In this document: positions 1-11,139 of the stretch, one piece after another
Numbering within the stretch: the first letter of the stretch is position 1
How the letters are laid out: every line of letters starts with the position of its first letter
DNA from: Parahaliea maris
GTDB taxonomy: Bacteria; Pseudomonadota; Gammaproteobacteria; Pseudomonadales; Halieaceae
DNA length: 64,000 bases
Reading direction: 5' to 3'
NCBI RefSeq assembly: GCF_008064665.1
Contig: NZ_VRZA01000001.1
Span: forward strand, 496,001 to 560,000
Position numbers and translations under genes: made by a program
Notes under the pieces: generated by a model
The model's database searches: none
Told to the model about the DNA's origin: nothing
The model's input: the letters and a program-made list of their open reading frames with translations, nothing else

Positions 1-858
<858 letters not shown>

Positions 859-887
859 TTTTTTGCCATTGGGGAACGGGACATAGC

Positions 888-907
888 CACCCCGGAACAT
901 CGGGGTG
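888..907 (-). terminator. Short hairpin between M23 peptidase gene and secA
   Basis: A perfect 7-bp stem (CACCCCG/CGGGGTG) with a 6-nt loop lies just after the M23 peptidase stop codon and before secA. On the minus strand it is not followed by a clear T-run before the secA start, so it may be an attenuator or an RNA-end stabiliser, not a full terminator. Confidence 0.35.
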
Positions 908-931
908 TTGCGCTCAATCTGTGGGACTGTG

Positions 932-1864
932 TCAGCGCCGGCGGTTGCGGCGAACGTAGCTGGAAGGGTCGACCGAGCGGCCGTGTTTGTAGACTTCAAA
1001 ATGCACGTGGGCGCCGGTTGAGCGCCCACTGGATCCCATCAACGCGATGGGCTCGCCCTTGCGTACCACATCACCCGGCTCAACCAGGTTTTCCTCGTTG
1101 TGGCCGTAGCGGGAAACCAGGCCGTCGCCATGGGAGATTTCCACCATGTTGCCGTAGCCGCTGCGCTCGCCCACCCAGGTCACTACGCCACCGGCCACGG
1201 CCAGTACGTTGGAACCCGCCTTGCCGGCAAAATCGATACCGTGGTGGAAAGCCGGACGCCCGGTGAAGGGGTCATTGCGCTTGCCGTAGTAGGAAGAAAT
1301 CCAGCCCTTCTCGATGGGGCGGCCCGACAACCAGGCTTCATCTTCCAGCTTGCGGTTACTGAGCAGGGATTCAAGGATGGCCAGCTGCTGTTCGCGGTCG
1401 GACAGGCGACGGGAGAAGCCGTCGATATCGCCGCTCAGGCCGGTGCTGGTGTAATCGACGTTGAATTCGCCACCCAGCGGTCCACCAACGGCCGGCGGCT
1501 GGCTGAAATCAAACTCGCCCTCTTCCAGTTCCGCCATGGCGGTGAGGTGTTCGCCGAGGGCGTCGAGGCGGGTCATTCGGGCCTGCAACTCGGCCAGGCT
1601 GTGGGTCAGGGCCTGCAGCTTGAGTTCGGCTTCGTCTTTGAGAGCGTCCAGATCTTCGGACTGCTGGGCCAGTTCGTCGGCCATGGCATCGACCGACTGC
1701 CCGCGCAGGGAGCTGGCCTCGCGTTCCATCCCGGCCAGATAGCCAACCGCCACCATCCCCAGTGGCAGTCCTAGACAGCACAGGGAGAGGAGGGCACGGG
1801 ACCAACGACCTAACTCAAACGAGCGCGAGCCGCCATGCTTGCGGTTGATGACAATGACTTTCAT
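932..1864 (-). CDS. M23 (LytM-type) murein endopeptidase with single membrane anchor
   Basis: Probable periplasmic murein hydrolase or hydrolase regulator. The start is ATG 1864 ([12 protein letters not shown]), giving 310 residues. It has one N-terminal membrane segment at about residues 23-45, a coiled-coil-like stretch at about 48-110, and a C-terminal M23 domain at about 185-300. The zinc ligands of the active LytM fold are visible: H208 and D211 in HHGIDFAG, and H286/H288 in HVHFE, so the domain is probably catalytic, unlike EnvC/NlpD-type degenerate ones. It sits between lpxC and secA on the same strand. A 296-bp gap with tandem repeats separates it from lpxC, so it probably has its own promoter. 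Its precise cut site and partner cannot be told from sequence. Confidence 0.9.
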   Translation of the reverse strand: MKVIVINRKHGGSRSFELGRWSRALLSLCCLGLPLGMVAVGYLAGMEREASSLRGQSVDAMADELAQQSEDLDALKDEAELKLQALTHSLAELQARMTRLDALGEHLTAMAELEEGEFDFSQPPAVGGPLGGEFNVDYTSTGLSGDIDGFSRRLSDREQQLAILESLLSNRKLEDEAWLSGRPIEKGWISSYYGKRNDPFTGRPAFHHGIDFAGKAGSNVLAVAGGVVTWVGERSGYGNMVEISHGDGLVSRYGHNEENLVEPGDVVRKGEPIALMGSSGRSTGAHVHFEVYKHGRSVDPSSYVRRNRRR

Positions 1865-1891
1865 TGGCACTTTGGCAGAAATCGGCAGCGA

Positions 1892-1921
1892 ACTATGCCA
1901 CAAAATCGCGCATCATGTCAC
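1892..1921 (-). promoter_or_regulatory. Candidate sigma70 promoter for the M23 peptidase gene
   Basis: Read on the minus strand, GTGACA (1921-1916), an 18-bp spacer and CATAGT (1897-1892) lie about 30 bp ahead of the ATG at 1864. Both boxes are imperfect, so this is only a candidate. Confidence 0.35.
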
Positions 1922-1942
1922 GCCGTAATGGCGGGAAATGGG

Positions 1943-2115
1943 TGGGCGGTATTGGTGGAATGAAGTCCGCCGTACGGGGGGCTTCGTTCGGGGCGGTATT
2001 GGCGGAATGAATTCCGCCGCACGGGGGGCTTCGTTCGGGGTGGTATTGGCGGAATGAATTCCGCCGCACGGGGGGCTTCGTTCGGGGCGGTATTGGCGGA
2101 ATGAATTCCGCCCTA
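1943..2115. repeat. 47-bp tandem repeat array with palindromic core
   Basis: Three full 47-bp units begin at 1943, 1990 and 2037, and a partial fourth begins at 2084. Units 2-4 are almost identical and unit 1 carries a few substitutions. Each unit contains the near-palindrome GGCGGAATGAATTCCGCC, an 8-bp stem around a 2-bp centre. Immediately to the right (2121-2139) is a related palindrome with different outer bases (GGTCGAAT/ATTCGACC). The array fills the gap between lpxC and the M23 gene. It resembles REP-type intergenic elements, but it has no spacers, so it is not CRISPR. Confidence 0.85.
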
Positions 2116-2160
2116 CAGTAGGGTCGAATTCATTCGACCTTCAAGGGATTGCGGGGCGCT

Positions 2161-3075
2161 TCAGGCGACGGGGACGGCGTTCAGGTTGTAGGAGATCGGG
2201 GCGGTGGCCTCGTCCTCGTAGGTCACCATTTCCCAGGCATCGGGCTGGGCCATCAGTGAGCGCAGCGAGGCGTTGTTGAGAGCATGGCCGGACTTGTGGG
2301 CCTTGAACTCGCCAATCAGGCTGTAACCCAGCAGGTAGACATCGCCGATGGCGTCCAGGATCTTGTGCTTGACGAACTCGTCGTCGTAACGCAGGCCGTC
2401 CTGGTTGAGGATACGGTACTCGTCGACCACGATGGCGTTGTCGACGGAGCCGCCGCGAGCCAGCCCCTTGGAGCGGAGATACTCGATCTCGTGCATGAAG
2501 CCAAAGGTCCGGGCGCGGGATACTTCCTTCACGAAGGACGTGGAGGAAAAGTCGATTTCGGCATGGGCAGCGCGATCGTGAAACACCGGGTGATCGAAAT
2601 CGATGGAAAACGAGACTTTGAAGCCATCAAAGGGGAGGAAGCTGGCTGTCTTGTCCCCGTCTTCCACCGTCACCGGGCGCTTGATACGAATGAATTTCTT
2701 GGCCGCGTTCTGCTCTTCGATGCCAGCGGACTGGATCAGGAACACAAAGGGGCCCGCGCTGCCATCCATGATGGGCACTTCCGGCGCACTGACATCCACA
2801 AAGGCGTTGTCAATGCCCAGGCCCGCCATGGCCGAGAGCAGGTGTTCAACCGTGGAGACGCGTTCGCCGCCGGCCATCAGGCTGGTTGAGAGTGTGGTAT
2901 CGCCAACGTTCTCGGCCCGGGCGGGAATTTCCACCACAGGATCGAGATCCACCCGGCGAAATACAATACCGGTATTCACAGGTGCCGGGTTCAGGGTCAG
3001 GTAAACCTTTTCCCCGGTGTGCAGGCCAACACCTGTGGCCTTGATTGCATTTCGCAGAGTCCGCTGTCGAATCAT
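2161..3075 (-). CDS. lpxC: UDP-3-O-acyl-N-acetylglucosamine deacetylase LpxC
   Basis: LpxC is the cytoplasmic zinc deacetylase that commits UDP-GlcNAc to lipid A synthesis. The start at ATG 3075 ([20 protein letters not shown]) gives 304 residues, the family length; a longer frame upstream lacks family similarity. Zinc and catalytic residues can be seen: H78 in [10 protein letters not shown]237 and D241 in HKILDAIGD, and the general acid/base H264 in KSGHALNN. It is the last dcw gene after ftsZ, 77 bp downstream of it, as in E. coli and Pseudomonas. In E. coli LpxC is controlled by FtsH proteolysis through its C-terminus; here the end is short, ending in LNAVPVA. Confidence 0.97.
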   Translation of the reverse strand: MIRQRTLRNAIKATGVGLHTGEKVYLTLNPAPVNTGIVFRRVDLDPVVEIPARAENVGDTTLSTSLMAGGERVSTVEHLLSAMAGLGIDNAFVDVSAPEVPIMDGSAGPFVFLIQSAGIEEQNAAKKFIRIKRPVTVEDGDKTASFLPFDGFKVSFSIDFDHPVFHDRAAHAEIDFSSTSFVKEVSRARTFGFMHEIEYLRSKGLARGGSVDNAIVVDEYRILNQDGLRYDDEFVKHKILDAIGDVYLLGYSLIGEFKAHKSGHALNNASLRSLMAQPDAWEMVTYEDEATAPISYNLNAVPVA

Positions 3076-3152
3076 AGTACTCCCAACCGTATCCTGTGCC
3101 TCACAAAGAGATCGCAAGGCGCCGCCGGAACGGGTCCGGGTTGTAAACCTTG

Positions 3153-4322
3153 CTAGTCTGCCTGGCGACGCAAGAACGCGGGAATATCGAAATACTCCTC
3201 GCCGCCGGCTTCAGCTGCGACAGCTGCTGCCTGCCCACCCGCGGCTGCGCGCGCACGGCGCATGTGGGGAGGGCGATCAAACTCCTTATAATTAGGGGCG
3301 GCGTCGGGCTCCGCGGTTTGCTGCGAGGCCGTACTTTCCACCACCTGCAAGGGCGCCTTGGCGACCTCGCCACCCAGGCCCGTGGCAACCACGGTAACCT
3401 TGAGCTCATCCGTCATCTCGGGATCGATAACGGTACCTACCACAACTGTCGCTTCGTCAGATGCAAATTCCTCGATTGTGTCGCCAACTTCGGAAAACTC
3501 TCCGAGTGACAGGTCGAGGCCGGCGGTGATATTCACCAGTATGCCGCGTGCACCCTTGATATCGATGTCGTCGAGCAGCGGGCTGTTGATGGCGCGTTCT
3601 GCGGCTTCCCGGGCGCGATTTTCGCCCTTGGCACTGCCGGTGCCCATCATTGCCATGCCCATCTCGGACATCACCGTTCGAACATCCGCAAAATCCACGT
3701 TTATCATGCCGGGGCGAATGATCAGGTCGGCTATACCCTGAACTGCGCCCAACAATACATCATTGGCCTCCTTAAAGGCATCCAATAAACTGGTATTTTT
3801 TCCCAACACCTCAAGCAACTTTTCGTTGGGAATAGTGATCAGGGAATCGACGTGTTGCTCGAGTTCACGGACCCCTTCGTGGGCAATTGCCAGGCGTTTT
3901 TTGCCTTCGAAAGGGAAGGGCCTGGTCACCACGGCAACGGTCAGAATACCCAGCTCACGGGCCACTTCCGCTACCACCGGCGCACCGCCGGTTCCGGTAC
4001 CACCACCCATGCCAGCGGTAATGAATACCATGTCGGCACCGCGCAGTGAGTCGGCAATGCGCTCGCGATCCTCGAGTGCGGCCGCGCGGCCGATTTCCGG
4101 GTTGGCGCCCGCTCCCAGGCCCTTGGTGATCTCGCCACCGAGCTGCAGGATGGTTTTGGAGTGAATGTCATTCAACGCCTGGGCGTCAGTGTTGGCGCAG
4201 ATGAAATCCACGCCTTCCACCTGGTTCTCGATCATGTGCTTGACGGCGTTGCCGCCACCACCACCGACACCAATGACTTTTATCACCGCGTTTTCTGGAA
4301 CGTTGTCTATCAGTTCAAACAT
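3153..4322 (-). CDS. ftsZ: Cell division GTPase FtsZ
   Basis: The tubulin homologue that forms the division Z-ring. It has 389 residues, starting [20 protein letters not shown]. The GTP-binding tubulin signature GGGTGTG lies at about residues 106-112, and the T7-loop region [11 protein letters not shown] is intact. A variable linker follows at about 320-370, rich in A, Q and E. The C-terminal peptide [11 protein letters not shown], which binds FtsA and ZipA in the family, is present. It lies 106 bp downstream of ftsA. That gap contains a GC-rich inverted repeat, but no clear promoter was seen. Confidence 0.98.
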   Translation of the reverse strand: MFELIDNVPENAVIKVIGVGGGGGNAVKHMIENQVEGVDFICANTDAQALNDIHSKTILQLGGEITKGLGAGANPEIGRAAALEDRERIADSLRGADMVFITAGMGGGTGTGGAPVVAEVARELGILTVAVVTRPFPFEGKKRLAIAHEGVRELEQHVDSLITIPNEKLLEVLGKNTSLLDAFKEANDVLLGAVQGIADLIIRPGMINVDFADVRTVMSEMGMAMMGTGSAKGENRAREAAERAINSPLLDDIDIKGARGILVNITAGLDLSLGEFSEVGDTIEEFASDEATVVVGTVIDPEMTDELKVTVVATGLGGEVAKAPLQVVESTASQQTAEPDAAPNYKEFDRPPHMRRARAAAGGQAAAVAAEAGGEEYFDIPAFLRRQAD

Positions 4323-4428
4323 GGTCTTACTCCCCTTTACTGGTTTGCCGCCCCTACCGGCGGCGGTTTACAACACCCGGGTGTCACTCACCCGAATTCA
4401 TTGATCCGACCGGCGGCCGGACCGTTGT

Positions 4429-5670
4429 TCAGAAATTACTCTGCACCCAGGACTTGATCCTGCCGATCAGGCCCGGCTCGTCACCACCGGCATCACCCCG
4501 GGCGGCACTGCCGCCGGAATCCGGCTGCTGCAGACCGTACTGCAACAATCCCACCCCGGTGGAATAAATCGGATTGCGCACAATGTCGTTCAAACCCTTC
4601 ACCGCCTGTGGATATCCCACGCGTACCGGCATGTGGAATATCTCCTCGGCCAGCTCCACCACGCCTTCCATCTTGGAGGTACCACCCGTCAATACGATGC
4701 CGGCGGGAACGAGGTCTTCGTAACCACTGCGGCGAACTTCCGCCTGCACCAGGGTAAACAGCTCGTCGTAACGCGGCTCCACTACCTCGGCCAGTGCCTG
4801 GCGCGACAGGTCCCGCGGGGGTCGCTCGCCAACGCTCGGCACTTTGATGGTTTCGTCCGGCCCCGCCAGCTGGGTCAGGGCGCAGGCGTACTTGATCTTG
4901 ATCTCTTCCGCGTGCTGGGTCGGGGTGCGCAGGGCCATGGCGATGTCATTGGTCACCTGGTCACCGGCGATGGGGATCACTCCCGTATGCCGGATGGAGC
5001 CCTCGGTAAAGATGGCGATGTCCGTCGTCCCGCCACCGATATCCACCAGGCACACACCGAGTTCGCGCTCGTCTTCGGTCAGCACTGCGTAGCTGGAGGC
5101 CAGCTGCTCGAGAATGATGTCCTCCACGTCCAGGCCACAGCGGCGGATGCACTTCTCGATGTTCTGGGCCGCATTCACCGCACAGGTCACCAGGTGCACC
5201 TTGGCCTCGAGCCGCACACCGGACATACCCAGCGGCTCCTTGATGCCCTCCTGGTTATCGATCACGTACTCCTGGGGCAGAATGTGGAGGATCTTCTGGT
5301 CCGCGGGAATCGCCACCGCCTGGGCGGCATCGATCACCCGCTCCAGGTCCAGCGAGTACACTTCGCGATCGCGAATGGCCACGATGCCGTGGGAATTCAG
5401 GCTGCGGATATGGCTGCCGGCAATGCCCACATACACCGAGTGGATCTGGCACCCGGCCATCAGCTCGGCCTCCTCCACCGCCCGCTGTATCGACTGCACG
5501 GTGGACTCGATATTCACCACCACGCCCTTCTTCATGCCCTTGGAGGGATGGGAGCCAATGCCGACGATCTCGATATCACCGTCCATGCCGATTTCACCGA
5601 CGATGGCCACCACCTTGGAGGTGCCGATATCCAGCCCGACGATCATTCTCTTTTCCTGTGCGCTGCCCAT
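4429..5670 (-). CDS. ftsA: Cell division protein FtsA
   Basis: An actin-like ATPase that tethers FtsZ filaments to the inner membrane. It has 413 residues and starts MGSAQEKRMIVGLDIGTSKV. The phosphate-1 motif GLDIGTSKVVA, the phosphate-2 region VDIGGGTTDIAIF and the adenosine motif GIVLTGGTSKMEG are visible. The SHS2 subdomain falls at about residues 85-165. The C-terminus ends in a short amphipathic segment (LIGRIKSWVQSNF), fitting the membrane-targeting helix. It lies between ftsQ (22 bp upstream) and ftsZ, the standard ftsQAZ order. Confidence 0.98.
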   Translation of the reverse strand: MGSAQEKRMIVGLDIGTSKVVAIVGEIGMDGDIEIVGIGSHPSKGMKKGVVVNIESTVQSIQRAVEEAELMAGCQIHSVYVGIAGSHIRSLNSHGIVAIRDREVYSLDLERVIDAAQAVAIPADQKILHILPQEYVIDNQEGIKEPLGMSGVRLEAKVHLVTCAVNAAQNIEKCIRRCGLDVEDIILEQLASSYAVLTEDERELGVCLVDIGGGTTDIAIFTEGSIRHTGVIPIAGDQVTNDIAMALRTPTQHAEEIKIKYACALTQLAGPDETIKVPSVGERPPRDLSRQALAEVVEPRYDELFTLVQAEVRRSGYEDLVPAGIVLTGGTSKMEGVVELAEEIFHMPVRVGYPQAVKGLNDIVRNPIYSTGVGLLQYGLQQPDSGGSAARGDAGGDEPGLIGRIKSWVQSNF

Positions 5671-5692
5671 GGCAGTGTGTCTCCCCCGTCCC

Positions 5693-6529
5693 TTATTCGC
5701 TTGTCAGGCCGGCCACCTGGGCCGGTTCATGAAAGGCAACCGCCAGGCCGCTCTGGTAGCGCAAATCCACCCGCGCCACCTCGGCGGCACGCGGTGCCAG
5801 CTCGCTGCGATAAATGGCGATGAATCGCTGTACCCGCTCGCGAAATGCCCCATTCCCCAATTGCAGTTCAATACCGTTGCTCAACACGGTTACCATCTGG
5901 CCGCGAGCGTCCATCGTCAGCACCTGCACTTCCAATGCGAGCGGCTGCAGCAGGTCACCCAGGCGCTGGTAGCTGGCCATCATCGCCTGCTGCTGGCCCT
6001 CGGGGCCTTCAAGACGCGGCAGGTGCTGCCAGGCGTCTGCATTGGCGGTCTGGAACACGGTACCCTCGTGATTCAGAAAGCCTCCCTCGCCCCAGCGCGC
6101 AATGGGTAATTGCTCAATGACGTGAATCTCCAGCGAGTTCGGCCAGCGCCGACGTACCGAGGCCTCGTAGATCCACGGCAGTGCCTCCAGCTGTTCGCGA
6201 ATCTGCACCAGGTCCGCGTTGAGAAAGCCGCCAATCAGTGCCGGCTGCACCATTTGCTGCACGGCTTCGGTCTGGGTGTTCTTCAGGTTGCCGGTCACAC
6301 TGATGCGCTCTACCGGAATGGCCTGCAGGATCAGGAAGCCCTGCAGGGCCGCCGCCAGCACAGCGCCGCCCCCCACCAGGATCAGCAGGCGATTGAGCCA
6401 GTTGAAGGACCACTGCCGACGCTCCTTCGGCGCCGCAGCCACCTTGCGGGTGGCGCCGCGACCGCCCTTGCGTACCTTCTGTGCCTTCTGTTCCTTCAGC
6501 ACTTTTCGTTCCTGGCGCACCGCAGTCAT
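5693..6529 (-). CDS. ftsQ: Cell division protein FtsQ
   Basis: A bitopic divisome protein that bridges FtsA/FtsK and FtsBL. The start chosen is ATG 6529 ([14 protein letters not shown]), which overlaps the ddlB stop as ATGA, giving 278 residues; a longer frame reads into ddlB and is not FtsQ-like. It has a basic cytoplasmic tail (1-55), one membrane segment at about 57-78 (LLILVGGGAVLAAALQGFLI), a POTRA domain starting IPVERISVTGNL, and a beta domain. Basic repeats in the tail (KAQKVRKGGRGATRKV) are typical of low-complexity FtsQ leaders. Confidence 0.95.
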   Translation of the reverse strand: MTAVRQERKVLKEQKAQKVRKGGRGATRKVAAAPKERRQWSFNWLNRLLILVGGGAVLAAALQGFLILQAIPVERISVTGNLKNTQTEAVQQMVQPALIGGFLNADLVQIREQLEALPWIYEASVRRRWPNSLEIHVIEQLPIARWGEGGFLNHEGTVFQTANADAWQHLPRLEGPEGQQQAMMASYQRLGDLLQPLALEVQVLTMDARGQMVTVLSNGIELQLGNGAFRERVQRFIAIYRSELAPRAAEVARVDLRYQSGLAVAFHEPAQVAGLTSE

Positions 6530-7467
6530 ACCCCGCGCCCCCCTGCGCCGCGTGCCTCCCAGCTGAGCTCCAGAATCCGCCGCACCAGCGCGGCAATGTC
6601 CAGCCCCGCCACCCTGGCCGCCATGGGCACCAGGGAGTGGGAGGTCATCCCCGGAATGGTGTTCACTTCCAGCACGTAGAAGCGGCCATCGCTGTCGCGC
6701 ATCAGGTCGACCCGGCCCCAGACCGCGCAACCTAGGGAGCGGAACGCCGCCAGGGCGAGACTGGCCGCCTCGGCCTCGTCGTCGGCATTGAGATCGCTGG
6801 GGCAGTGATAGCGGGTGTCGTCCGACAGGTACTTGGCCTCGTAGTCGTAAAAGGTGTTATCGGTTTCCATGCGAATGGAGGGCAGCGCCTCCTCGCCGAG
6901 AATGGCCACGGTGTATTCGGGGCCGTCGATGAACTGCTCCGCCAGCACCGCGTCACCATACTTCGCCGCAGCCTCCCAGGCCGCCCTGAGTTCGGTAGCA
7001 TCAGAAGCCGGCGCCATGCCGATACTGGAACCCTCACAGGCGGGTTTCACAAACACCTTGCCGAGGCGGTCGATGACCCCCTGCCAGTCGGTATCAGCTG
7101 CCAGCAATTCGAAACCACCGGTGGAGACACGGATGCCCTGCCACAATTGCTTGCTGCGCTGCTTGTCCATCGCCAGGGCGGAACCCAGCACCCCCGAACC
7201 GGTGTAGGGCAGGCCCAGCGCCGTCAACGCGCCCTGCATGACACCGTCTTCGCCGCCCGGCCCGTGCAGGGCATTGAACACGCTGCCCACGCCGTCCAGC
7301 CTGGCAATCCACCCGGATTCTGCCGGGTCCACAGGGCGCACATCGCAGCCCAGTGATTCCAGTGCGGCGATCACGGTGGCGCCGGAATTGAGTGATACTT
7401 CCCGTTCAGCGGATGTGCCGCCCTGCAGGACAGCAATCGGCTGGCGGCTGATGTGTTCCCAGCTCAT
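6526..7467 (-). CDS. ddlB: D-alanine--D-alanine ligase DdlB
   Basis: Makes the D-Ala-D-Ala dipeptide used by MurF. It has 313 residues, starts [20 protein letters not shown], and has the ATP-grasp fold. Visible motifs are [14 protein letters not shown] (N-terminal signature), [12 protein letters not shown], the glycine-rich CEGSSIGM loop, and the C-terminal [15 protein letters not shown] with metal-binding Glu/Asn. It overlaps murC by 4 bp (ATGA) and ftsQ by 4 bp, indicating translational coupling in one long transcript. Confidence 0.97.
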   Translation of the reverse strand: MSWEHISRQPIAVLQGGTSAEREVSLNSGATVIAALESLGCDVRPVDPAESGWIARLDGVGSVFNALHGPGGEDGVMQGALTALGLPYTGSGVLGSALAMDKQRSKQLWQGIRVSTGGFELLAADTDWQGVIDRLGKVFVKPACEGSSIGMAPASDATELRAAWEAAAKYGDAVLAEQFIDGPEYTVAILGEEALPSIRMETDNTFYDYEAKYLSDDTRYHCPSDLNADDEAEAASLALAAFRSLGCAVWGRVDLMRDSDGRFYVLEVNTIPGMTSHSLVPMAARVAGLDIAALVRRILELSWEARGAGGRGV

Positions 7468-8900
7468 GGCTGACCTCCCTGCACCAGCGGCGCGGTCATG
7501 AGGTCCTGGGCCAGCTTGCCGATATTGCCCGCGCCCTGGGCAATGACCACGTCACCGTCCTGCAGCATGTCCGCCAGCACCGCGGCGACGGCGTCCACCG
7601 ACTCCACGAACACCGGCTCTACCTGGCCGCGCTGGCGGATACTGCGGGTCAGGCTGCGACTGTCTGCACCGGGGATGGGCTTTTCTCCCGCCGGGTAGAC
7701 ATCCAGCAACAACAGGGCATCACAGCGTGACAGCACGGCAACAAAATCCTCGTACAGGTCGCGGGTACGCGAAAAACGGTGGGGCTGGTAGATCATCACT
7801 ACCCGGCGGTCCGGCCAGGCCTGCCGGGCCGATTCCAGCGTTGCCTTCACCTCGGTGGGGTGGTGGCCGTAGTCATCCACCAGCAGCGCACTGCCGCCGG
7901 CAAACTGCAGCTCCCCGAGCTGGGTAAAGCGGCGGCCGACACCGGCGAAGTTTTCCAAGCCACGCGCAATGGCATCGTCGGAAAGCCCCTCATCGCTGGC
8001 CACGGCGATGGCCGCTGTGGCGTTCAGTACGTTGTGCGTACCGGGCATGTTCAGGCGCACCCGCAGCGGCGGCTGACCACCGGGCCGATGCACAGTGAAA
8101 TCTGTCGCCAGCCCCTGCTTGTCCATATCGGCGATACGGTAATCCGCAGCTTCGTCAAACCCGTAGGTCAGGGTCTGGCGCGCCACGTCGGGGAGCAGGT
8201 CCGCCACCACCGGGTCATCCACGCACAGCACCGCAAGGCCGTAGAACGGCAGGTTGTGCAGGAAATCGAGAAAGGTCTGGCGCAACACGCTGAAGTCACC
8301 GCCGTAGGTCTCCATGTGGTCCGCCTCGATATTGGTGACCACGGTGACCATCGGTTGCAGGTGCAGGAAGGAAGCGTCGCTTTCATCGGCTTCCGCCACC
8401 AGGAAGCGGCTGGCGCCAAGCTGTGCGTTGCTGCCGGTACTGTTGACCCGGCCGCCAATCACAAAGGTCGGGTCGAGGCCGGCCTCACCGAACAGGGCGG
8501 CAATCAGGCTGGTGGTGGTGGTTTTGCCGTGGGTACCCGCCACGGCTATCCCGTGGCGGTAGCGCATAAGCTCTGCCAGCATCTCAGCCCGGGGCACAAC
8601 CGGTATGCGGGCGTCACGCGCCGCAGCCACTTCCGGGTTGTCCTCGCTCACGGCGCTGGAGCTCACGACCACGTCGGCGCTACCGATATTGGCGGCGGCG
8701 TGCCCGACATGCAGTTCGACACCCAGCCCCTCGAGGCGGTCGGTCACCGGACTGCGGCGCAGGTCCGAGCCGCTGACCTTGTATCCCAGGTTCACCAGCA
8801 CTTCGGCGATACCGCTCATGCCGGAGCCGCCCACACCGATCATGTGAATCCGGCGTATGCGACGCATCTCCGGCACACTGTAGACATTGCGTTCGTTCAT
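7464..8900 (-). CDS. murC: UDP-N-acetylmuramate--L-alanine ligase MurC
   Basis: Adds L-Ala to UDP-MurNAc in the cytoplasm. The start at ATG 8900 ([20 protein letters not shown]) overlaps the murG stop by 4 bp and gives 478 residues; the open frame continues upstream within murG but is out of family. The Rossmann glycine loop [14 protein letters not shown] lies at about 22-35, the ATP P-loop GTHGKTTT at about 122-129, and the Mur ligase motif [13 protein letters not shown] is in the C-terminal half. Order and overlap match the dcw cluster. Confidence 0.97.
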   Translation of the reverse strand: MNERNVYSVPEMRRIRRIHMIGVGGSGMSGIAEVLVNLGYKVSGSDLRRSPVTDRLEGLGVELHVGHAAANIGSADVVVSSSAVSEDNPEVAAARDARIPVVPRAEMLAELMRYRHGIAVAGTHGKTTTTSLIAALFGEAGLDPTFVIGGRVNSTGSNAQLGASRFLVAEADESDASFLHLQPMVTVVTNIEADHMETYGGDFSVLRQTFLDFLHNLPFYGLAVLCVDDPVVADLLPDVARQTLTYGFDEAADYRIADMDKQGLATDFTVHRPGGQPPLRVRLNMPGTHNVLNATAAIAVASDEGLSDDAIARGLENFAGVGRRFTQLGELQFAGGSALLVDDYGHHPTEVKATLESARQAWPDRRVVMIYQPHRFSRTRDLYEDFVAVLSRCDALLLLDVYPAGEKPIPGADSRSLTRSIRQRGQVEPVFVESVDAVAAVLADMLQDGDVVIAQGAGNIGKLAQDLMTAPLVQGGQP

Positions 8901-9991
8901 CGCGCCACCTCCTCGCAGCAATCGGCGACCTGCCGGGTGGCCTCGGGCAGGGCCGCGGCGCGGGCCGCTTTCGCCATGGCAGCCAGGCGCTGGGGATGGT
9001 CCAGATAACTGCCGAGCGTAGTGCCCAGGGACTGGGCGCTCAGTTCCGACTGCCTGAGCAGCAGGCCGGCGCCGCGATCGGTCAGGGAGCGGGCATTGCC
9101 GGTCTGGTGATCGTCGATGGCGTGAGGCAGTGGAATCAACAATGCGGGGAGCCCCATCACCGCCAGTTCGGCGACGGTCAGGGCGCCGGCTCGACAAATG
9201 ACTAGGTCGGCCCAACTGTAGGCGGAGGCCATGTCCTCGATAAACGGCTGTACCCGCACCGCGGATTTCAGCAGGCGACCATAAGCCGTGCTCACCTGGT
9301 CCGCCTGGGCGCTGCCGGTCTGGTGCAGCACCTCCAGAATCTCGTCACCCCGGTCCTTGACCAGCTTGCGGATCACTCCGGGCAACAAGTCGTTGATTGG
9401 TTTCGCCCCGAGGCTGCCACCCACGATCAACAGTCGCATGGGGCGGCTGCCATCGTAGTCCCAGGATTTGGCCTCACCCGCGGCGAGCAAATCAGCGCGC
9501 ACCGGGTTACCCAGTACCAGCACATCGTCCCGGTCCTTGAAGGCGCCGGCGAAGCCCGCGACCACGCGCCTGGCCAGGGGCGCCAGCAAGCGGTTCGTCG
9601 TACCCGCCACCGCATTCTGTTCGTGGACCACCAGCGGACGCCGCAACAACCACGCCGCCAGGCCAGCGGGACCCGAAGCGTAGCCCCCCATACCGAGCAC
9701 GCAGTCCGGGCGCAGGCGCAACACCAGTGCCAGCGCCTGCAGTTGCGACCAGGCCAGGGCAGCGAGCCCCCACAGGGTGTGCAAAATATTCTTGCCCCGC
9801 ACGCCCCGAACCGCCAGCGTGTGCAGCGGCAGGCCGGCAGAAGGTACCACCCGCGCCTCGAGGCCGCGGTCGGTGCCCACCCAGTCGATGCTGTGCCCGC
9901 GGCCAATCAACTCCTGGGCCACCGCCAGTGCCGGGTACACGTGGCCACCGGTGCCCCCCGCCATCACCAGAACCCGCAACGGACGGCTCAT
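8897..9991 (-). CDS. murG: N-acetylglucosaminyltransferase MurG (lipid II synthase)
   Basis: Transfers GlcNAc to lipid I on the inner face of the membrane to form lipid II. It has 364 residues and starts [20 protein letters not shown]. The GT28 N-terminal glycine loop [12 protein letters not shown] is at about 12-23, the second G-loop [11 protein letters not shown] is mid-protein, and the UDP-binding [15 protein letters not shown] motif is in the C-domain. It overlaps ftsW by 4 bp and murC by 4 bp. Confidence 0.97.
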   Translation of the reverse strand: MSRPLRVLVMAGGTGGHVYPALAVAQELIGRGHSIDWVGTDRGLEARVVPSAGLPLHTLAVRGVRGKNILHTLWGLAALAWSQLQALALVLRLRPDCVLGMGGYASGPAGLAAWLLRRPLVVHEQNAVAGTTNRLLAPLARRVVAGFAGAFKDRDDVLVLGNPVRADLLAAGEAKSWDYDGSRPMRLLIVGGSLGAKPINDLLPGVIRKLVKDRGDEILEVLHQTGSAQADQVSTAYGRLLKSAVRVQPFIEDMASAYSWADLVICRAGALTVAELAVMGLPALLIPLPHAIDDHQTGNARSLTDRGAGLLLRQSELSAQSLGTTLGSYLDHPQRLAAMAKAARAAALPEATRQVADCCEEVAR

Positions 9992-11139
9992 CGTTTGGCC
10001 CCCCGCGGTGCTTTTGGCTCAGGCACTTCTGCCTGTACCCGCAGTACCATGGCCAGCATGCAGCAACAGACGATAAGGCTGGTGCCACCATAGCTGACAA
10101 AGGGCAGGGTCAGGCCCTTGGTGGGCAGCAGCCCGGAACTCACCCCCATGTTCACAAAAGCCTGGCCGGAGAAGATCAGGGCCACGCCATAGCAGAGGTA
10201 GGCGCCAAAGTCCTCGCCGGCCCGCGCCGCGCGCCGGCCCACCCAGAGGATGCGCGCCACCAGGGCGGCGTACAGGCCGATCACCACGCTGGCGCCGAGA
10301 AAACCGGTTTCCTCGGCCCAGATGGAAAAGACAAAGTCGGTGTGCGCTTCCGGCAGGTAGAACAGTTTCTGCACGCTGTTGCCGAGGCCCACGCCCAGCC
10401 ACTCGCCGCGACCGTAGGCAATCAGGGACTGGATCAACTGGAAGCCACTGCCGTAGGGGTCCGCCCAGGGGTCCGTATAGGCGGTGAGCCGCTGTACCCG
10501 GTAGGGGGCACTGAACACCAGCGCCACCAGGCCCAGCAGCGCAACACCGAGCACTGCCAGGAAGTGCATCAGCCGCACGCCGGCGAGAAACAGCATGCCA
10601 AAGGAAGTGCCGACCACAATCACGGTGGCACCGAAATCAGGCTCCACCATCAGCAGCAGGGCTACGAATCCCAGCACCCCCATCGGCCGCAGAAAGCCCT
10701 GCCAGTCGGCGCGCACGGTGTCCGCCTGCCGCACCAGGTAGCCGGCCAGGTACACCACCACCGCCAGCTTGGCGAATTCGGAGGGCTGCAGGGTAAAGGG
10801 CCCGAGGGGCAACCAGCGCTGGCTGCCGTTGACGTCTTTGCCGATCCCGGGCAGTAACACCAGGATCAGCAGCGCCAGGGCAGCAAACAGCCACACCCAC
10901 CCGGTTTGCAACCACACGCTGGTCGGCACCCGGTAGACGATGGCGGCCGCCGCCAGGGCCAGCACGATATACACCAGGTGTCGCTTGGTGTGAAACCAGG
11001 GGCTGCCGTAGTTCCAGTCACCGAACTCGATCGACGCCGAGCCGATGGCGACCAGGCCAACCAGCAACAGGGCCAGGCCCAGCAGGGTCAGCGGCAGGTC
11101 CATCCGCGGCGCGCGCAACCAGTCGGGAGACAGGTTCAT
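9988..11139 (-). CDS. ftsW: Septal peptidoglycan polymerase FtsW
   Basis: A SEDS-family glycosyltransferase that works with FtsI at the septum. It has 383 residues and about ten hydrophobic segments. It starts MNLSPDWLRAPRMDLPLTLL and ends in a short basic tail. Family marks include WLPLGPFTLQPSEFAKLAVV (SEDS signature), ETGFLGASVV and the C-terminal PFVSYGGTSLIV motif. It lies between murD and murG, with ATGA-type overlaps on both sides. Confidence 0.97.
   Translation of the reverse strand: MNLSPDWLRAPRMDLPLTLLGLALLLVGLVAIGSASIEFGDWNYGSPWFHTKRHLVYIVLALAAAAIVYRVPTSVWLQTGWVWLFAALALLILVLLPGIGKDVNGSQRWLPLGPFTLQPSEFAKLAVVVYLAGYLVRQADTVRADWQGFLRPMGVLGFVALLLMVEPDFGATVIVVGTSFGMLFLAGVRLMHFLAVLGVALLGLVALVFSAPYRVQRLTAYTDPWADPYGSGFQLIQSLIAYGRGEWLGVGLGNSVQKLFYLPEAHTDFVFSIWAEETGFLGASVVIGLYAALVARILWVGRRAARAGEDFGAYLCYGVALIFSGQAFVNMGVSSGLLPTKGLTLPFVSYGGTSLIVCCCMLAMVLRVQAEVPEPKAPRGAKR

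Noticed and set aside
1943-2115. CRISPR array
   Set aside because: The 47-bp units are contiguous, with no unique spacers and no cas genes nearby.
4633-5823. 396-codon plus-strand open frame
   Set aside because: It is antisense to ftsA/ftsQ; His/Gly/Leu-rich translation and no family resemblance. High GC produces such frames opposite real genes.
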